This document shows, in pieces, positions 9,225 through 18,085 of a stretch of DNA of 64,000 nucleotides; position 1 is the stretch's first letter; each line of letters begins with the position of its first letter. This DNA is from Burkholderia sp. WAC0059. Lineage in GTDB: Bacteria; Pseudomonadota; Gammaproteobacteria; Burkholderiales; Burkholderiaceae. The notes under the pieces are model-generated. The model was not told the origin of the DNA, did no database searches, and saw only the letters and a list, made by a program, of their open reading frames with translations. The DNA is taken from contig NZ_PNEO01000005.1 of the NCBI RefSeq assembly GCF_002870125.1, positions 62,001 through 126,000 of the forward strand, written 5' to 3'. The position numbers and the translations under genes are program-made.

Positions 9225-9264
9225 TCCCCCTCGCCCCCAAGGACTTCAACATTCAGATGATACT

Positions 9265-9300
9265 TGACATCTAATAAGATGTCGATCAACATCTTATTTA
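9265..9300 (+). promoter_or_regulatory. TetR-type operators overlapping the SDR promoter
   Basis: TTGACA (9265-9270) is a consensus -35 box. Two palindromes share a half-site: GACATCT-AATA-AGATGTC (9267-9284) and AATAAGATGT-CGATCA-ACATCTTATT (9274-9299), both with perfect arms. With CAACAT (9288-9293) as -10 at 17-bp spacing, the operators would cover the whole core promoter. The divergent TetR gene is the obvious source of the repressor. Confidence 0.6.
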
Positions 9301-9407
9301 CGTTGTGCCCGGACCGATCGCATGGTCGCGAAATCGGACGCCCCCGGACGACCGCCGCGCGACGAGGCCGTCACGCAACGATTCAGGTATCCACACGGAG
9401 TGAAATC

Positions 9408-10100
9408 ATGGAAGTCAAAGGACAAACTGCCCTCGTCACGGGCGCGAACCGCGGCCTCGGACGCGCCATCGCCGAGGCGCTGGTGGCGGCCGGCGCGAAG
9501 AAGGTCTACGCCACCGCTCGCGATCCGTCGAAGATCGACATTCCGGGCGTCGTGCCGATCAAGCTCGACGTCACGAACCTGGCCGATGCCCAGGCCGCGG
9601 CATCGCGGTGCGGCGACGTCGGTATCGTGATCAACAACGCCGGCATCATGTCGGCAGGTCCCGCGCTCGCGGAAGCGGCCGACGGGCTCATTCGCAGCCA
9701 TATGGAAACGAACCTGTTCAGCATCCTCTACGTTTCCGATGCGTTCGCCCCGATCCTCGCAAAGAACGGCGGCGGCGCGCTCGTCAACATTCTTTCCGTG
9801 CTGAGCTGGCTCACGATCGACGGCACGAGCGCCTACAGCGCCTCCAAGGCCGCGGCCTGGGCCTACACCAACGGCATCAGGAAGGAACTGGCCGCGCAGA
9901 AAACGCTCGTCACGGGCGTTCATCTCGCCTACATGGACACGGACATGACCGCCGGGCTGAACGTCCCCAAGATCACCCCCGCCGACGTCGCGTCGCAAAT
10001 CCTCGCGGGAATCGGGCAAGGCAAAACGGAAATTCTCGCCGACGACACGACGCGCGCGGTCAAAAAGTCCTTCGGCGCCGAAACGTCCGCATACCTCTGA
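9408..10100 (+). CDS. SDR family oxidoreductase (TetR-linked)
   Basis: 230-residue short-chain dehydrogenase. The cofactor motif is TGANRGLG, NNAG is present in IVINNAGIM, the catalytic serine is in NILSVLSW, and the YxxxK motif is YSASKAAAW. The ATG at 9408 is preceded by GGAG (9398-9401). It is shorter than the 250-residue classical average and resembles the small TetR-controlled SDR enzymes that reduce reactive carbonyls. The substrate is not deducible. A candidate small RNA and terminator follow. Confidence 0.82.
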   Translation: MEVKGQTALVTGANRGLGRAIAEALVAAGAKKVYATARDPSKIDIPGVVPIKLDVTNLADAQAAASRCGDVGIVINNAGIMSAGPALAEAADGLIRSHMETNLFSILYVSDAFAPILAKNGGGALVNILSVLSWLTIDGTSAYSASKAAAWAYTNGIRKELAAQKTLVTGVHLAYMDTDMTAGLNVPKITPADVASQILAGIGQGKTEILADDTTRAVKKSFGAETSAYL

Positions 10101-10160
10101 CCGGCCGCGCGTCCGGACGCGAATGCGCCACGGGTAACCGTCAACGATTGTCAGGGTAAT

Positions 10161-10248
10161 TTGCACACCACCCTGTCGCCTTCTACTATCGAGGCGAGTC
10201 TCCTCGGTAGTTGTGGCTTGGGCCGCCCATTCGTGGGCGGCTTTTTTT
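10161..10248 (+). ncRNA. Candidate short RNA with its own promoter and terminator
   Basis: TTGCAC (10161-10166) and TACTAT (10184-10189) are 17 bp apart and could form a promoter; transcription from about 10196 would give an RNA of roughly 53 nt. It would start with the pyrimidine-rich AGTCTCCTCGG, complementary to ribosome-binding sites, and end in the terminator hairpin 10222-10248. A second possible hairpin, ACTATCGAGG (10185-10194) with CCTCGGTAGT (10202-10211), forms if transcription begins further upstream. It could equally be only the tail of the upstream SDR transcript. Confidence 0.35.
10222..10248 (+). terminator. Rho-independent terminator
   Basis: GCCGCCC (10222-10228) pairs with GGGCGGC (10235-10241) around a 6-base loop, followed immediately by T7 (10242-10248). 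It is strong and points along the plus strand, ending the SDR transcript and/or the candidate small RNA. Confidence 0.88.
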
Positions 10249-10362
10249 CCGGCCGGAAAAAATAAACACAGGGCGGCCGGCGAGTACGCCAGCCAAAGCG
10301 CCGCGACAAATGGCTAGAATGCGCAGAACGCAACGTAATCAGACAAACCGACGGGGAAAAGC

Positions 10363-10560
10363 ATGAAAACAGAAGACGTAATCGCGATCTTCGAGCACTT
10401 GAATAAAGACGGCAACATCGACATCGACCTCGCCGACACCTGCACGGGCTTTGCCGAGTGGCTGGCCAAGGTGTGGAACCATCTCGGCTCGGACGATATT
10501 TCGCTACTGACGGGCGTAGGCGCGGTGCTGTGGCGCGAAGGCTTCGCCCGCCAACGCTGA
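10363..10560 (+). CDS. Small hypothetical protein, 65 residues
   Basis: Acidic, soluble 65-residue protein rich in Asp, Leu and Trp with no membrane segment. The ATG at 10363 is preceded by GGGGAAAAG, a good ribosome site, and the upstream terminator separates it from the SDR gene. The segment DGNIDIDLADTC looks loosely EF-hand-like, but the spacing does not complete a loop, so I do not call it calcium binding. Function unknown. The ribosome site and sensible composition favour a real gene. Confidence 0.55.
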   Translation: MKTEDVIAIFEHLNKDGNIDIDLADTCTGFAEWLAKVWNHLGSDDISLLTGVGAVLWREGFARQR

Positions 10561-11039
10561 CCGGACAGCGCCCGACCGGGTGCGGACGGGTCGTCCGACT
10601 GCGGCTCCGACCCGGGCACGGGTGTAGTGGCCGATCCGCCGGCGCCCTCTCCTGCCGATCGCGTCCCGGCCCTGCCGCCGCCCGGTCGGGCCACCCGGCG
10701 CAATACGACAACCGCAATACGAAAGCCGAGAAAACCACCGGCTTCGCGCTCCAGCGCATGCCCCGCGCTTCGTCTCTGCTCCCCCTGCGCCGGATCGGCG
10801 ACGCCGATCGTTAAGGCCTGCCAACCCGTTCTTCGTCGCGGAAAAGCGGCGGTCAAACGCCCTTGACGGTTAACGGCAGCCGGGGCCGGCCACCTGAATC
10901 GCGGCCGACATTGCCAACCGTGCCAGGGACTCCGACCTTACTAGTCGTCATGGAATCGTCACCGCTTTGCCATCCAAACGTAACCGCCCATTACTAAATT
11001 GGCGAAAAAGTTTCATTACCTTTCGACCTGGGACGCACC
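10561..11039. other. Gene-free stretch of 479 bases before olsB
   Basis: No convincing coding region on either strand; the frames present have arginine/proline-rich shadow composition. The last ~110 bases turn AT-richer. A weak promoter for olsB may be TTGCCA (10967-10972) with ATTACT (10990-10995) at 17 bp. I see no strong terminator after the 65-residue gene and no repeat. Confidence 0.5.
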
Positions 11040-11858
11040 ATGCGAGAAATGTCGACGCCTACCCCGCCCCTCGCTTCGATTTCGTTCGAATCCCATCGGC
11101 ATCTGCCGCGTGCCCGGGAAACGGTCACGCCGCAGCATCGTCTGCAGGTAGCGTGGGCGCGCAGCGAAGAAGAACTGCGCGAGGCCCAGCATCTGCGCTA
11201 CCGGATCTTCGCCGACGAAATGGGTGCCCGCCTCGCCGGGCCGGCCGGGCTCGACGTCGACGAATTCGACCCCTGGTGCGATCACCTCATCGTGCGCGAC
11301 CTCGACACGCTACGCGTCGTCGGCACCTACCGGGCGCTGCCGCCGCACCAGGCGGCGCGCATCGGCCGGCTCTACGCGGAAGGCGAATTCGACCTCTCGC
11401 GCCTCGCGCACCTGCGCCCCAAAATGGTGGAGGTAGGCCGCTCGTGCGTGCACCCTGACTACCGCAGCGGTTCCGTCATCATGTCGCTGTGGGCCGGGCT
11501 CGCTGCCTATATGTTGCATAACGGCTACGAAACGATGCTCGGCTGCGCCAGCGTCGCGATGGCCGACGGCGGGCACTACGCCGCGAACCTGTACTGCTCG
11601 CTCGACGAGCAGACGCTGAGCGCGCCGGAGTATCGCGCGTTTCCGCACACGCCGCTGCCGGTCGAGGAACTGCGCACGGGCGTGCCGGCCGTCCCGCCGC
11701 CGCTCGTGAAGGGCTATCTGCGCCTCGGCGCGCGGATTTGCGGCGCCCCGGCCTGGGACCCGGACTTCAACACGGCCGACTTCCTGACGCTCTTCCGGTT
11801 CTCCGAGATCAACGCGCGTTATGCGCGGCACTTCCTCGGCGACTCGCCTTCGCGCTGA
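11040..11858 (+). CDS. olsB: L-ornithine N-alpha-acyltransferase (ornithine lipid synthesis)
   Basis: 272-residue acyltransferase of the OlsB/GNAT-like family. It transfers a 3-hydroxyacyl chain from acyl carrier protein to the alpha-amino group of ornithine, giving lyso-ornithine lipid, a phosphorus-free membrane lipid. Diagnostic stretches are LRYRIFADEMGARL near residue 60, VVGTYRALPP, and VEVGRSCVHPDYRSGSVI followed by LWAGLAAYM. OlsA is not adjacent. Its neighbourhood to ppx, ppk and the pst/pho genes fits the known role of ornithine lipids under phosphate shortage, though I see no Pho box in front of it. Start 11040; ATG 11049 is also possible. Confidence 0.83.
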   Translation: MREMSTPTPPLASISFESHRHLPRARETVTPQHRLQVAWARSEEELREAQHLRYRIFADEMGARLAGPAGLDVDEFDPWCDHLIVRDLDTLRVVGTYRALPPHQAARIGRLYAEGEFDLSRLAHLRPKMVEVGRSCVHPDYRSGSVIMSLWAGLAAYMLHNGYETMLGCASVAMADGGHYAANLYCSLDEQTLSAPEYRAFPHTPLPVEELRTGVPAVPPPLVKGYLRLGARICGAPAWDPDFNTADFLTLFRFSEINARYARHFLGDSPSR

Positions 11859-11873
11859 TGCCGCCGTAACGGC

Positions 11874-11919
11874 AAAACAGAACGCCCGACAGCGCAAACG
11901 TTGTCGGGCGTTCTGTTTT
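11874..11919. terminator. Bidirectional terminator between olsB and ppx
   Basis: Perfect 18-bp arms, 11874-11891 and 11902-11919, with a 10-base spacer. The outer ends are A4 and T4, so the hairpin works in both directions. It sits between the stops of two convergent genes. Confidence 0.9.
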
Positions 11920-11964
11920 CGATGACGACATCGCCGGAAAGCGGGCCGCTTTCCAAACGCCGCG

Positions 11965-13545
11965 TCACGACTCGCCGGTATAAACCACGCGATACGGAAT
12001 GCCGATCTTCTCCCATTCGGCCGCTTCCTGGACGAGGCTGTAATCGGTGAGCGGATTGTTCGCGACCCACGCGCCCGGCAGACGCACCTCGTAGCCGCTG
12101 GGTCCGTTCGCGACGGCGATGTCGGGCAAACCGACGTCGGCGCGCCGGCGACACAGAAGCGCGGCAAGTCGCAGACAGAACAGCAGCGGCCACTCGACGT
12201 CGCGCGCCTGCGAGAGCTTGCCGAGCTTGCCCGCGTGGCCGAGCACGAGCGCGGCGAGGCGCGCCTGGTCGGTTCGCGAAAAGCCCGGCATGTCGGCGTT
12301 GCTCGCGATGTAGGCGGAATGCTTGTGATAGGCGCTGTGCGAAATGGACAGACCGATCTCGTGCAGCGACGCGGCCCAGTTGAGAAACATCCGGCACTCC
12401 GCGCGCCGCTCGGCGTCGGGCTCGCGAAGCTGCTCGTAAAAGCGCACGGCAAGCTCGCCGATGCGCGCGGCCTGGGCGCGATCCACGCCGTAGCGGCGCA
12501 TGAACCCTTCGACGGTCACCGCGCGCATGTCCTCGTGCTGCGAGCGGCCGAGCAGGTCATAGAGCACGCCGAGCCGCAGCGCGCCGTCGGTCGTATCGAC
12601 GTAGTCGACGCCGAGCTCGTCGAACACCGCGATCATGATCGCGAGCCCGCCCGCCAGCACCGGCACGCGGTCGGCCTTGAGCGCGGCCAGCTTGAGGCGG
12701 TTGACGTTCTCGGCCTTGACGAGCGCCCGCTTGAGCCGCTCGAGGCCGCCGCGCGAAATGCCGTGCGTCACGCCGACGTCGTTGAAGCCGTTGGCTTCGA
12801 CGAGTTCGGCGAGCGCGCGCGCCGTGCCCGACGAGCCGATGGCCTGGTCCCAGCCCGTCTGCCGGTAGTCGGCCGAAATGATCTGGATTTCGCGGGTCGC
12901 CGCCAGTTCGGCCTGGCGCATCGTGTACTCGTCGACGTTGCCCGTCGGGAAAAACGTGCGGCTGTGGCTCACGCAGCCGATGTAAAGGCTTTCCATGCGG
13001 ATCGGCGTGTAGTGCGAGCCGATGATGAACTCGGTCGAGCCGCCGCCGATGTCGACCACGAGCCGCTTGCCGGGACTCGCCGGCACCGAGTGTGCCGCGC
13101 CGGCGTAGATGAGCCGCGCTTCCTCGCGCCCGGCGATCACTTCGATCGGAAACCCGAGCGCCTTCTCGGCCTCGCCCAGAAATTCGCGGGCGTTCTTCGC
13201 GATGCGCAGCGTGTTGGTCGCGACGGCGCGCACGTGGTCCGGATGAAAATCGCGCAGCCGCTCGCCGAAGCGCTTGAGCGCCTCCCAGCCGCGCACCTGC
13301 GAGGCGCGGTCGAGCATCTTGTCCTTCGAGAGCCCGGCCGCGAGCCGCACCGGCTCGCGCAGCGCATCGACCGGGTAGATCTGGCTGCCCGCGTCGGTCT
13401 CTTCGACCCGACCGACGATGAGGCGAAAACTGTTCGAACCAAGATCCACTGCGGCAAGCAACTGCGGAATATTTACCATCGGTCGGGCGGGCTCCATGTA
13501 CGCGACCGCCATCGTTGCGGCGGTCGTGCTGTTCAAAGACGCCAT
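11965..13545 (-). CDS. ppx: Exopolyphosphatase (Ppx/GppA family)
   Basis: Up to 526 residues. It hydrolyses terminal phosphates of polyphosphate (and possibly pppGpp) in the cytoplasm. The N-terminal ASKHA-fold motif AAVDLGSNSFRLIVGRV carries the first phosphate loop; VVDIGGGSTEFIIG is the second loop; the C-terminal half is the HD-like helical domain with LHEIGLSISHSAYHKHSAY. Starts at 13545 or at a later methionine (the conserved part begins MVNIPQLLAAVDLG) are both possible; the longer form carries a 20-odd-residue leader. It is divergent from ppk across a gap with Pho boxes, so synthesis and breakdown of polyphosphate are co-located. Confidence 0.92.
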   Translation of the reverse strand: MASLNSTTAATMAVAYMEPARPMVNIPQLLAAVDLGSNSFRLIVGRVEETDAGSQIYPVDALREPVRLAAGLSKDKMLDRASQVRGWEALKRFGERLRDFHPDHVRAVATNTLRIAKNAREFLGEAEKALGFPIEVIAGREEARLIYAGAAHSVPASPGKRLVVDIGGGSTEFIIGSHYTPIRMESLYIGCVSHSRTFFPTGNVDEYTMRQAELAATREIQIISADYRQTGWDQAIGSSGTARALAELVEANGFNDVGVTHGISRGGLERLKRALVKAENVNRLKLAALKADRVPVLAGGLAIMIAVFDELGVDYVDTTDGALRLGVLYDLLGRSQHEDMRAVTVEGFMRRYGVDRAQAARIGELAVRFYEQLREPDAERRAECRMFLNWAASLHEIGLSISHSAYHKHSAYIASNADMPGFSRTDQARLAALVLGHAGKLGKLSQARDVEWPLLFCLRLAALLCRRRADVGLPDIAVANGPSGYEVRLPGAWVANNPLTDYSLVQEAAEWEKIGIPYRVVYTGES

Positions 13546-13648
13546 TCTAAGCGTACCGGGGGTCTTCGTCCTTCCGCGGACACAGTTTCAGCCAGTATGC
13601 ACGGTTACACTTTCCGTTGACGGGGCCGCGAAATTGCAGAGTAGAATT

Positions 13649-13690
13649 TGTGACAGCCCAAATATCATAAGACTGTCATCTTACTGTGAG
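13649..13690. promoter_or_regulatory. Pho box region between ppx and ppk
   Basis: CTGTCAT-CTTA-CTGTGAG (13673-13690) has the 7+4+7 arrangement of a PhoB site on the plus strand, facing ppk. On the minus strand CTGTCACA (13649-13656) gives a half-site facing ppx. PhoB is encoded in this window (17347-18054). The GTG at 13686 falls inside the box and is therefore unlikely to be a translation start. Confidence 0.65.
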
Positions 13691-13742
13691 AATTTCCGAA
13701 CGTCCTTTCGAGTCCCTGTCCGACATTCCATTCTCACTGCCG

Positions 13743-15806
13743 ATGTCCCTCCGCTACCCCCTGCTCAATCGCGAACTGGGCATTCTGGGCTTCAACGAGC
13801 GCGTCCTCGCTCAGGCAGCAGATCCGGCCGTTCCGCTCCTGGAACGTTTGCGCTTCATCTGCATCACCAGCAGCAACCTCGACGAATTCTTCGAAGTCCG
13901 CATGGCCGGCCTGCAGGAGCAGATGCGCGACAATCCGGGCACGCTCTCGCCCGACGGCATGTCGCTGCAGCACGTGTACGACCTCGTGGTGGAACGCGCG
14001 CAGCGGCTCGTGCACCGGCAATACACGATGCTGCACGACACGGTGATGCCGGCGCTCGAGCAGGAAGGCATCTACTTTCACGGCACCGACACCTGGAACG
14101 AGGCGCAGACCGCCTGGGCCCGCCAGTATTTCTTCGACGAACTGCTCCCGGTCCTCACGCCGATCGGTCTCGATCCCGCGCATCCGTTCCCGCGCGTGCT
14201 CAACAAGAGCCTGAACTTCGTCGTCGAACTCGAAGGCAAGGACGCGTTCGGCCGCCAGGCGGTCATGGGCATCGTGCAGGCGCCGCGCGCGCTGCCCCGG
14301 CTCGTGCGCATGCCCCAGGAGCTGTCGGGCTATCCGCATGGCTTCGCGCTGCTCGGCGGACTGCTGCAGCGTTTCGTCGGCGAGCTGTTCCCGAACCTCG
14401 TCGTGCGCAGTTGCAACCAGTTTCGCATCACGCGCAACAGCGAGCTGTTCGTCGACGAAGACGAAATCACCAACCTGCGCGTCGCGCTGCAGGGCGAGTT
14501 GCCCGCGCGGCACCTCGGCAATGCGGTGCGCCTCGAAGTGTCGGCCGCCACGCCGTCCCATCTGGCGCGGCGCCTGCTCGACGAAAGCGGTCTCAGCGAG
14601 AAGGACTGCTACTACGTCAACGGGCCCGTGAATCTCGTTCGGCTCATGCAGTTGCCCGAGATGGTCGACCGGCCCGACCTGAAGTTCGTCCCGCACGTTC
14701 CGGCCATTCCGAAACGCATCGCGGCGGGCGGCAACCTGTTCGACGTCATCGACCAGGGCGACGTGCTGCTGCACCACCCCTACGAAAGCTTCCAGCCGGT
14801 GCTCGAACTGCTGCTGCAGGCCGCGCACGACCCCAGCGTCGTCGCGATCAAGCAGACCATCTACCGCACCGGCACCGACTCGCCGCTGATGGATGCGCTG
14901 ATGCAAGCCGCGCGCAACGGCAAGGAAGTAACCGTCGTCGTGGAGTTGCTCGCGCGCTTCGACGAGGAAACCAACATCAACTGGGCGTCGCAGCTCGAAG
15001 CAGTGGGCGCGCACGTCGTATACGGCGTGGTCGGCCACAAGTGCCATGCGAAAATGATGCTGATCGTGCGGCGCATGCCCGTCAACGGCCGCATGGTGAT
15101 GCGCCGCTACGTGCACCTCGGCACCGGCAACTACCATCCGCGCACCGCCCGCCTCTACACCGACTTCGGGCTCATGACGGCCGAGCAGAAGATCTGCGAG
15201 GACGTCCATCACGTTTTCCAGCAGTTGACCGGCATCGGTGGCGAGCTCGAGCTGCACGAACTCTGGCAGTCGCCGTTCACGCTGCATCCGAGACTCGTCG
15301 AGGCCATCCGCGCCGAGGCCGAGGCCGCGCGCGCCGGGCGCCGGGCGCGCATCGTCGCGAAGATGAACGCGTTGCTCGAACCGACCGTCATCGACGAGCT
15401 TTACGAAGCCTCGCAGGCCGGCGTGAAGATCGACCTGATCGTGCGCGGCGTCTGCTCGCTGCAGCCCGGCGTGCCGGGGCTTTCCGAGAACATCACGGTG
15501 CGCTCGATCGTCGGCCGCTTTCTCGAGCATCACCGCATCTATTACTTCTATGCGGACGGCGAAGAGCGCGTCTATCTGTCGAGCGCGGACTGGATGGACC
15601 GCAACCTGTTCCGGCGCGTCGAAGTCGCGTTCCCGATCCGCGACCGCCGGCTCAAGCGCCGCGTGATCGCCGAAGGGCTGTCGACATTCCTCGGCGACAA
15701 CCAGTCGGCCTGGATCATGCAGAGCGACGGCCATTACCGCCGGCGCCGCCCCGGCAAGTCGACGCGCAGCGCGCAGATCAACCTGCTCACGAAGTTCTGT
15801 TCCTGA
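13743..15806 (+). CDS. ppk: Polyphosphate kinase 1
   Basis: 687 residues, matching the family size. It reversibly polymerises ATP gamma-phosphate into polyphosphate at the membrane. The N-terminal helical domain has ITSSNLDEFFEVRMAGL. The active-site region VVGHKCHAKMML places a histidine at residue 435, the position of the phosphorylated histidine in the E. coli enzyme, and TGNYHPRTARLYTDFGL provides the second conserved histidine. The start is ATG 13743 rather than an upstream in-frame GTG that lies within the Pho box. Induction by PhoB under phosphate starvation is likely. Confidence 0.95.
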   Translation: MSLRYPLLNRELGILGFNERVLAQAADPAVPLLERLRFICITSSNLDEFFEVRMAGLQEQMRDNPGTLSPDGMSLQHVYDLVVERAQRLVHRQYTMLHDTVMPALEQEGIYFHGTDTWNEAQTAWARQYFFDELLPVLTPIGLDPAHPFPRVLNKSLNFVVELEGKDAFGRQAVMGIVQAPRALPRLVRMPQELSGYPHGFALLGGLLQRFVGELFPNLVVRSCNQFRITRNSELFVDEDEITNLRVALQGELPARHLGNAVRLEVSAATPSHLARRLLDESGLSEKDCYYVNGPVNLVRLMQLPEMVDRPDLKFVPHVPAIPKRIAAGGNLFDVIDQGDVLLHHPYESFQPVLELLLQAAHDPSVVAIKQTIYRTGTDSPLMDALMQAARNGKEVTVVVELLARFDEETNINWASQLEAVGAHVVYGVVGHKCHAKMMLIVRRMPVNGRMVMRRYVHLGTGNYHPRTARLYTDFGLMTAEQKICEDVHHVFQQLTGIGGELELHELWQSPFTLHPRLVEAIRAEAEAARAGRRARIVAKMNALLEPTVIDELYEASQAGVKIDLIVRGVCSLQPGVPGLSENITVRSIVGRFLEHHRIYYFYADGEERVYLSSADWMDRNLFRRVEVAFPIRDRRLKRRVIAEGLSTFLGDNQSAWIMQSDGHYRRRRPGKSTRSAQINLLTKFCS

Positions 15807-15894
15807 ATCGGTTGGCCGAGGCGAGGCGACTCGCGCCGCGCGAAAGCCGCGCCGGCGTCGTTGCCGTCATTGCCCGTTGGGCGGAAACGCCGGC

Positions 15895-17208
15895 TCAGGC
15901 CGGCGCCGGCTGCCGGCGCGCCGTCCGCGCCGCCGGGAAACGCACGGTGAACGTGCTGCCGCGCCCCTCCTCGCTCTTCACGTCGAGCTGCGCCTCGTGT
16001 CGCTGCAGCACGTGCTTGACGATCGCGAGGCCGAGACCCGTGCCGCCCGTGTCGCGCGAACGGCTGCGGTCCACGCGATAGAAGCGCTCGGTCAGCCGGG
16101 GGATGTCGGCGGCCGGAATGCCGAACCCGCTGTCGGCCACCGAGAACACCGCGTGGCCGTTCTCCTCGACCCAGGCGACGTGAACGCTGCCCGCGCCCGG
16201 CGTATAGCGGATCGCATTCGTCACGAGGTTGCCGAGCGCGCTCAGAATCTCGGTCTCCGATCCCGTCACGCTGAGGCCGTCGTCGATCTCGAACGAAATC
16301 CGGTGCTGGCCACCGGACAAACCGTCGGCGTCCTCGCGCAGATGGCCGAGCACGGCGCGCATGTCGACCATCTGATCGTCGGGCGGCGCACCCTCGCCTT
16401 CGAGCTTCGCGAGCACGAGCAGATCGGTCACGATGTGGCGCATCCGCGCGGCCTGCTGCTCCATCAGCTCGAGGTAACGCTGCCGCTCGCCGTCCGACAG
16501 CGGCAGCTCGCGCATCGTCTCGAGAAAACCCGAGAGGACCGTCAGCGGCGTCTTGAGCTCGTGGGACACGTTCGCGACGAAATCGCGGCGCATCGCGTCG
16601 GTGCGTTCCAGCTCGGTGATGTCCTCCGAGAGCACGAGCTTGCGGTTCTCGCCGTACGGAAACACCTGCACGGACAGCACGTTCTGACGCTTCGCGCCCA
16701 TGCCGCGCATGATCAGCATCTCGTCGTACCGGTGCGCGTTCAGGTAACGGACGAACTCGGGCTGGCGCACGAGATGCGTGATGTGCTGGCGCAGGTCGCG
16801 CCTCGCGTCGAGCCCGAAATGCACCTCGGAAATGGCGTTGCACCACTCGATCTGGTCGTGGTCGTCGAGCATCGCCACGCCGTTCGGCGAGGCCTGGATC
16901 GCCTGGATGAAACGCGAGTGCTGCTGCTCCACCTGGCGCACCTGGGCGTGCCAGCGCTTGGCGAGCTTGTGCAGCCGGTAATAGATTTCGCCCCAGATGC
17001 CGGGTGCGCTCGGCACCTCGCCGTACACGGGCGCGTCGAGCAGGCGCCAGAGCCGCTGCTTGTGGAACGTGCTGACGAAGCCCTGCACGAGCAGCGCGGC
17101 GACCGCAACGGCCAGCGCGACCCGCACGCCGAAGAACGCGCCCACCGCGCTGCAGACGAGCGCGAGCAGCAGAACCGAGACGAGGGAGCGTGCCCAGATG
17201 ATGTTCAT
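15895..17208 (-). CDS. phoR: Phosphate regulon sensor histidine kinase PhoR
   Basis: 437 residues from the ATG at 17208 (MNIIWARSL); a longer in-frame start at 17292 would only add an arginine-rich tail. Two membrane segments (about residues 8-45), the PhoR-specific linker and a PAS domain (about 95-200) precede the HisKA domain, with the phosphorylated His216 in VSHELKTPLTVL. The catalytic domain follows with DSGFGIPAADIPRLTERFYR and GTGLGLAIVKHVL. It phosphorylates PhoB at low phosphate and is restrained by PstSCAB and PhoU. It is last in the pst-pho cluster, 138 bases after phoB. Confidence 0.94.
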   Translation of the reverse strand: MNIIWARSLVSVLLLALVCSAVGAFFGVRVALAVAVAALLVQGFVSTFHKQRLWRLLDAPVYGEVPSAPGIWGEIYYRLHKLAKRWHAQVRQVEQQHSRFIQAIQASPNGVAMLDDHDQIEWCNAISEVHFGLDARRDLRQHITHLVRQPEFVRYLNAHRYDEMLIMRGMGAKRQNVLSVQVFPYGENRKLVLSEDITELERTDAMRRDFVANVSHELKTPLTVLSGFLETMRELPLSDGERQRYLELMEQQAARMRHIVTDLLVLAKLEGEGAPPDDQMVDMRAVLGHLREDADGLSGGQHRISFEIDDGLSVTGSETEILSALGNLVTNAIRYTPGAGSVHVAWVEENGHAVFSVADSGFGIPAADIPRLTERFYRVDRSRSRDTGGTGLGLAIVKHVLQRHEAQLDVKSEEGRGSTFTVRFPAARTARRQPAPA

Positions 17209-17346
17209 GTTCCAGCAACCGAGAAGATCGTCCGTGCCGGACCGGGATGCCGTATCGGAGCCACGTGAGCGGCGCGGGCGGATGCGCGGCACGTCGCCGG
17301 GACGACGGCGCGAAGCCAGGCGCCGTGTCCGGCGCCGAACGCCCCG

Positions 17347-18054
17347 TCAGGCCGTTTTCGCCAGCCGGTAGCCGCTGCCGCGCACGGTTTCAATCATAGC
17401 ATCGCACCCGGCCGGCTTGAGCGCGGCGCGCAGGCGCTTGATGTGCACGTCCACCGTGCGCTCCTCGACGAACACGTGGTCGCCCCACACCTGGTCGAGC
17501 AGTTGCGTGCGGCTGTGGACGCGCTCGGGGTGAGTCATGAAGAAATGCAGCAGGCGGAATTCGGTCGGGCCCAGATCGAGCTTGATCTCGCTGCCGTCCG
17601 CATGGGCCGCGACGCGGTGCGTGGCCGGATCGAGCTTCAGCCCGTTGATCGCGACGACGTCCTCGGTCAGTTGCGGCGCGCGGCGGCGCAGCACCGCCTT
17701 GATCCGCGCCATCAGCTCCTTCGGCGAAAACGGCTTGGTTACGTAGTCGTCCGCGCCGATCTCGAGGCCGAGCACCTTGTCCTGCTCGTCGCCGCGCGCG
17801 GTCAGCATGATGATCGGGATATGCCGGGTCCGCTCGTTGTTGCGCAGGTCGCGCGCGAACGCGACGCCCGACTTGCCCGGCAACATCCAGTCCAGCAGGA
17901 TGAGATCGGGCAACACGTCACTGATCAGGTTTTGAGCCTGCTCCGCGTTGTAGGCACGAATCGGGCAATGGCCCGCGTGCTGCAGGTTCACGGAGATCAG
18001 CTCGGAAATGGCGGGCTCATCTTCGATGACGAGAATGCTGCTGGGCATCGACAC
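17347..18054 (-). CDS. phoB: Phosphate regulon response regulator PhoB
   Basis: 235-residue OmpR-family regulator. The receiver has the acidic pair at E11/D12, the phosphorylated aspartate at about residue 55 in LILLDWMLPGKSG, and the lysine in TKPFSPKEL. The C-terminal winged helix ends ERTVDVHIKRLRAALKP...ETVRGSGYRL. It activates pst, ppk and other genes from Pho boxes; boxes are visible at 13649-13690 and 22758-22796. The start may be 18054 or the second methionine two codons later. Confidence 0.95.
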   Translation of the reverse strand: MSMPSSILVIEDEPAISELISVNLQHAGHCPIRAYNAEQAQNLISDVLPDLILLDWMLPGKSGVAFARDLRNNERTRHIPIIMLTARGDEQDKVLGLEIGADDYVTKPFSPKELMARIKAVLRRRAPQLTEDVVAINGLKLDPATHRVAAHADGSEIKLDLGPTEFRLLHFFMTHPERVHSRTQLLDQVWGDHVFVEERTVDVHIKRLRAALKPAGCDAMIETVRGSGYRLAKTA

Positions 18055-18085
18055 CTCTTGACCGTGTCTGTACGGATGGATGGGG

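Noticed and set aside
10363..10560. EF-hand calcium-binding loop in the 65-residue protein.
   Set aside because: The DGNIDID stretch resembles part of a loop, but the 12-residue ligand pattern and the terminal glutamate are not satisfied.
13686..13742. In-frame GTG start extending ppk by 19 codons.
   Set aside because: The GTG lies inside the Pho box and has no ribosome site; Ppk1 proteins begin close to the ATG at 13743.
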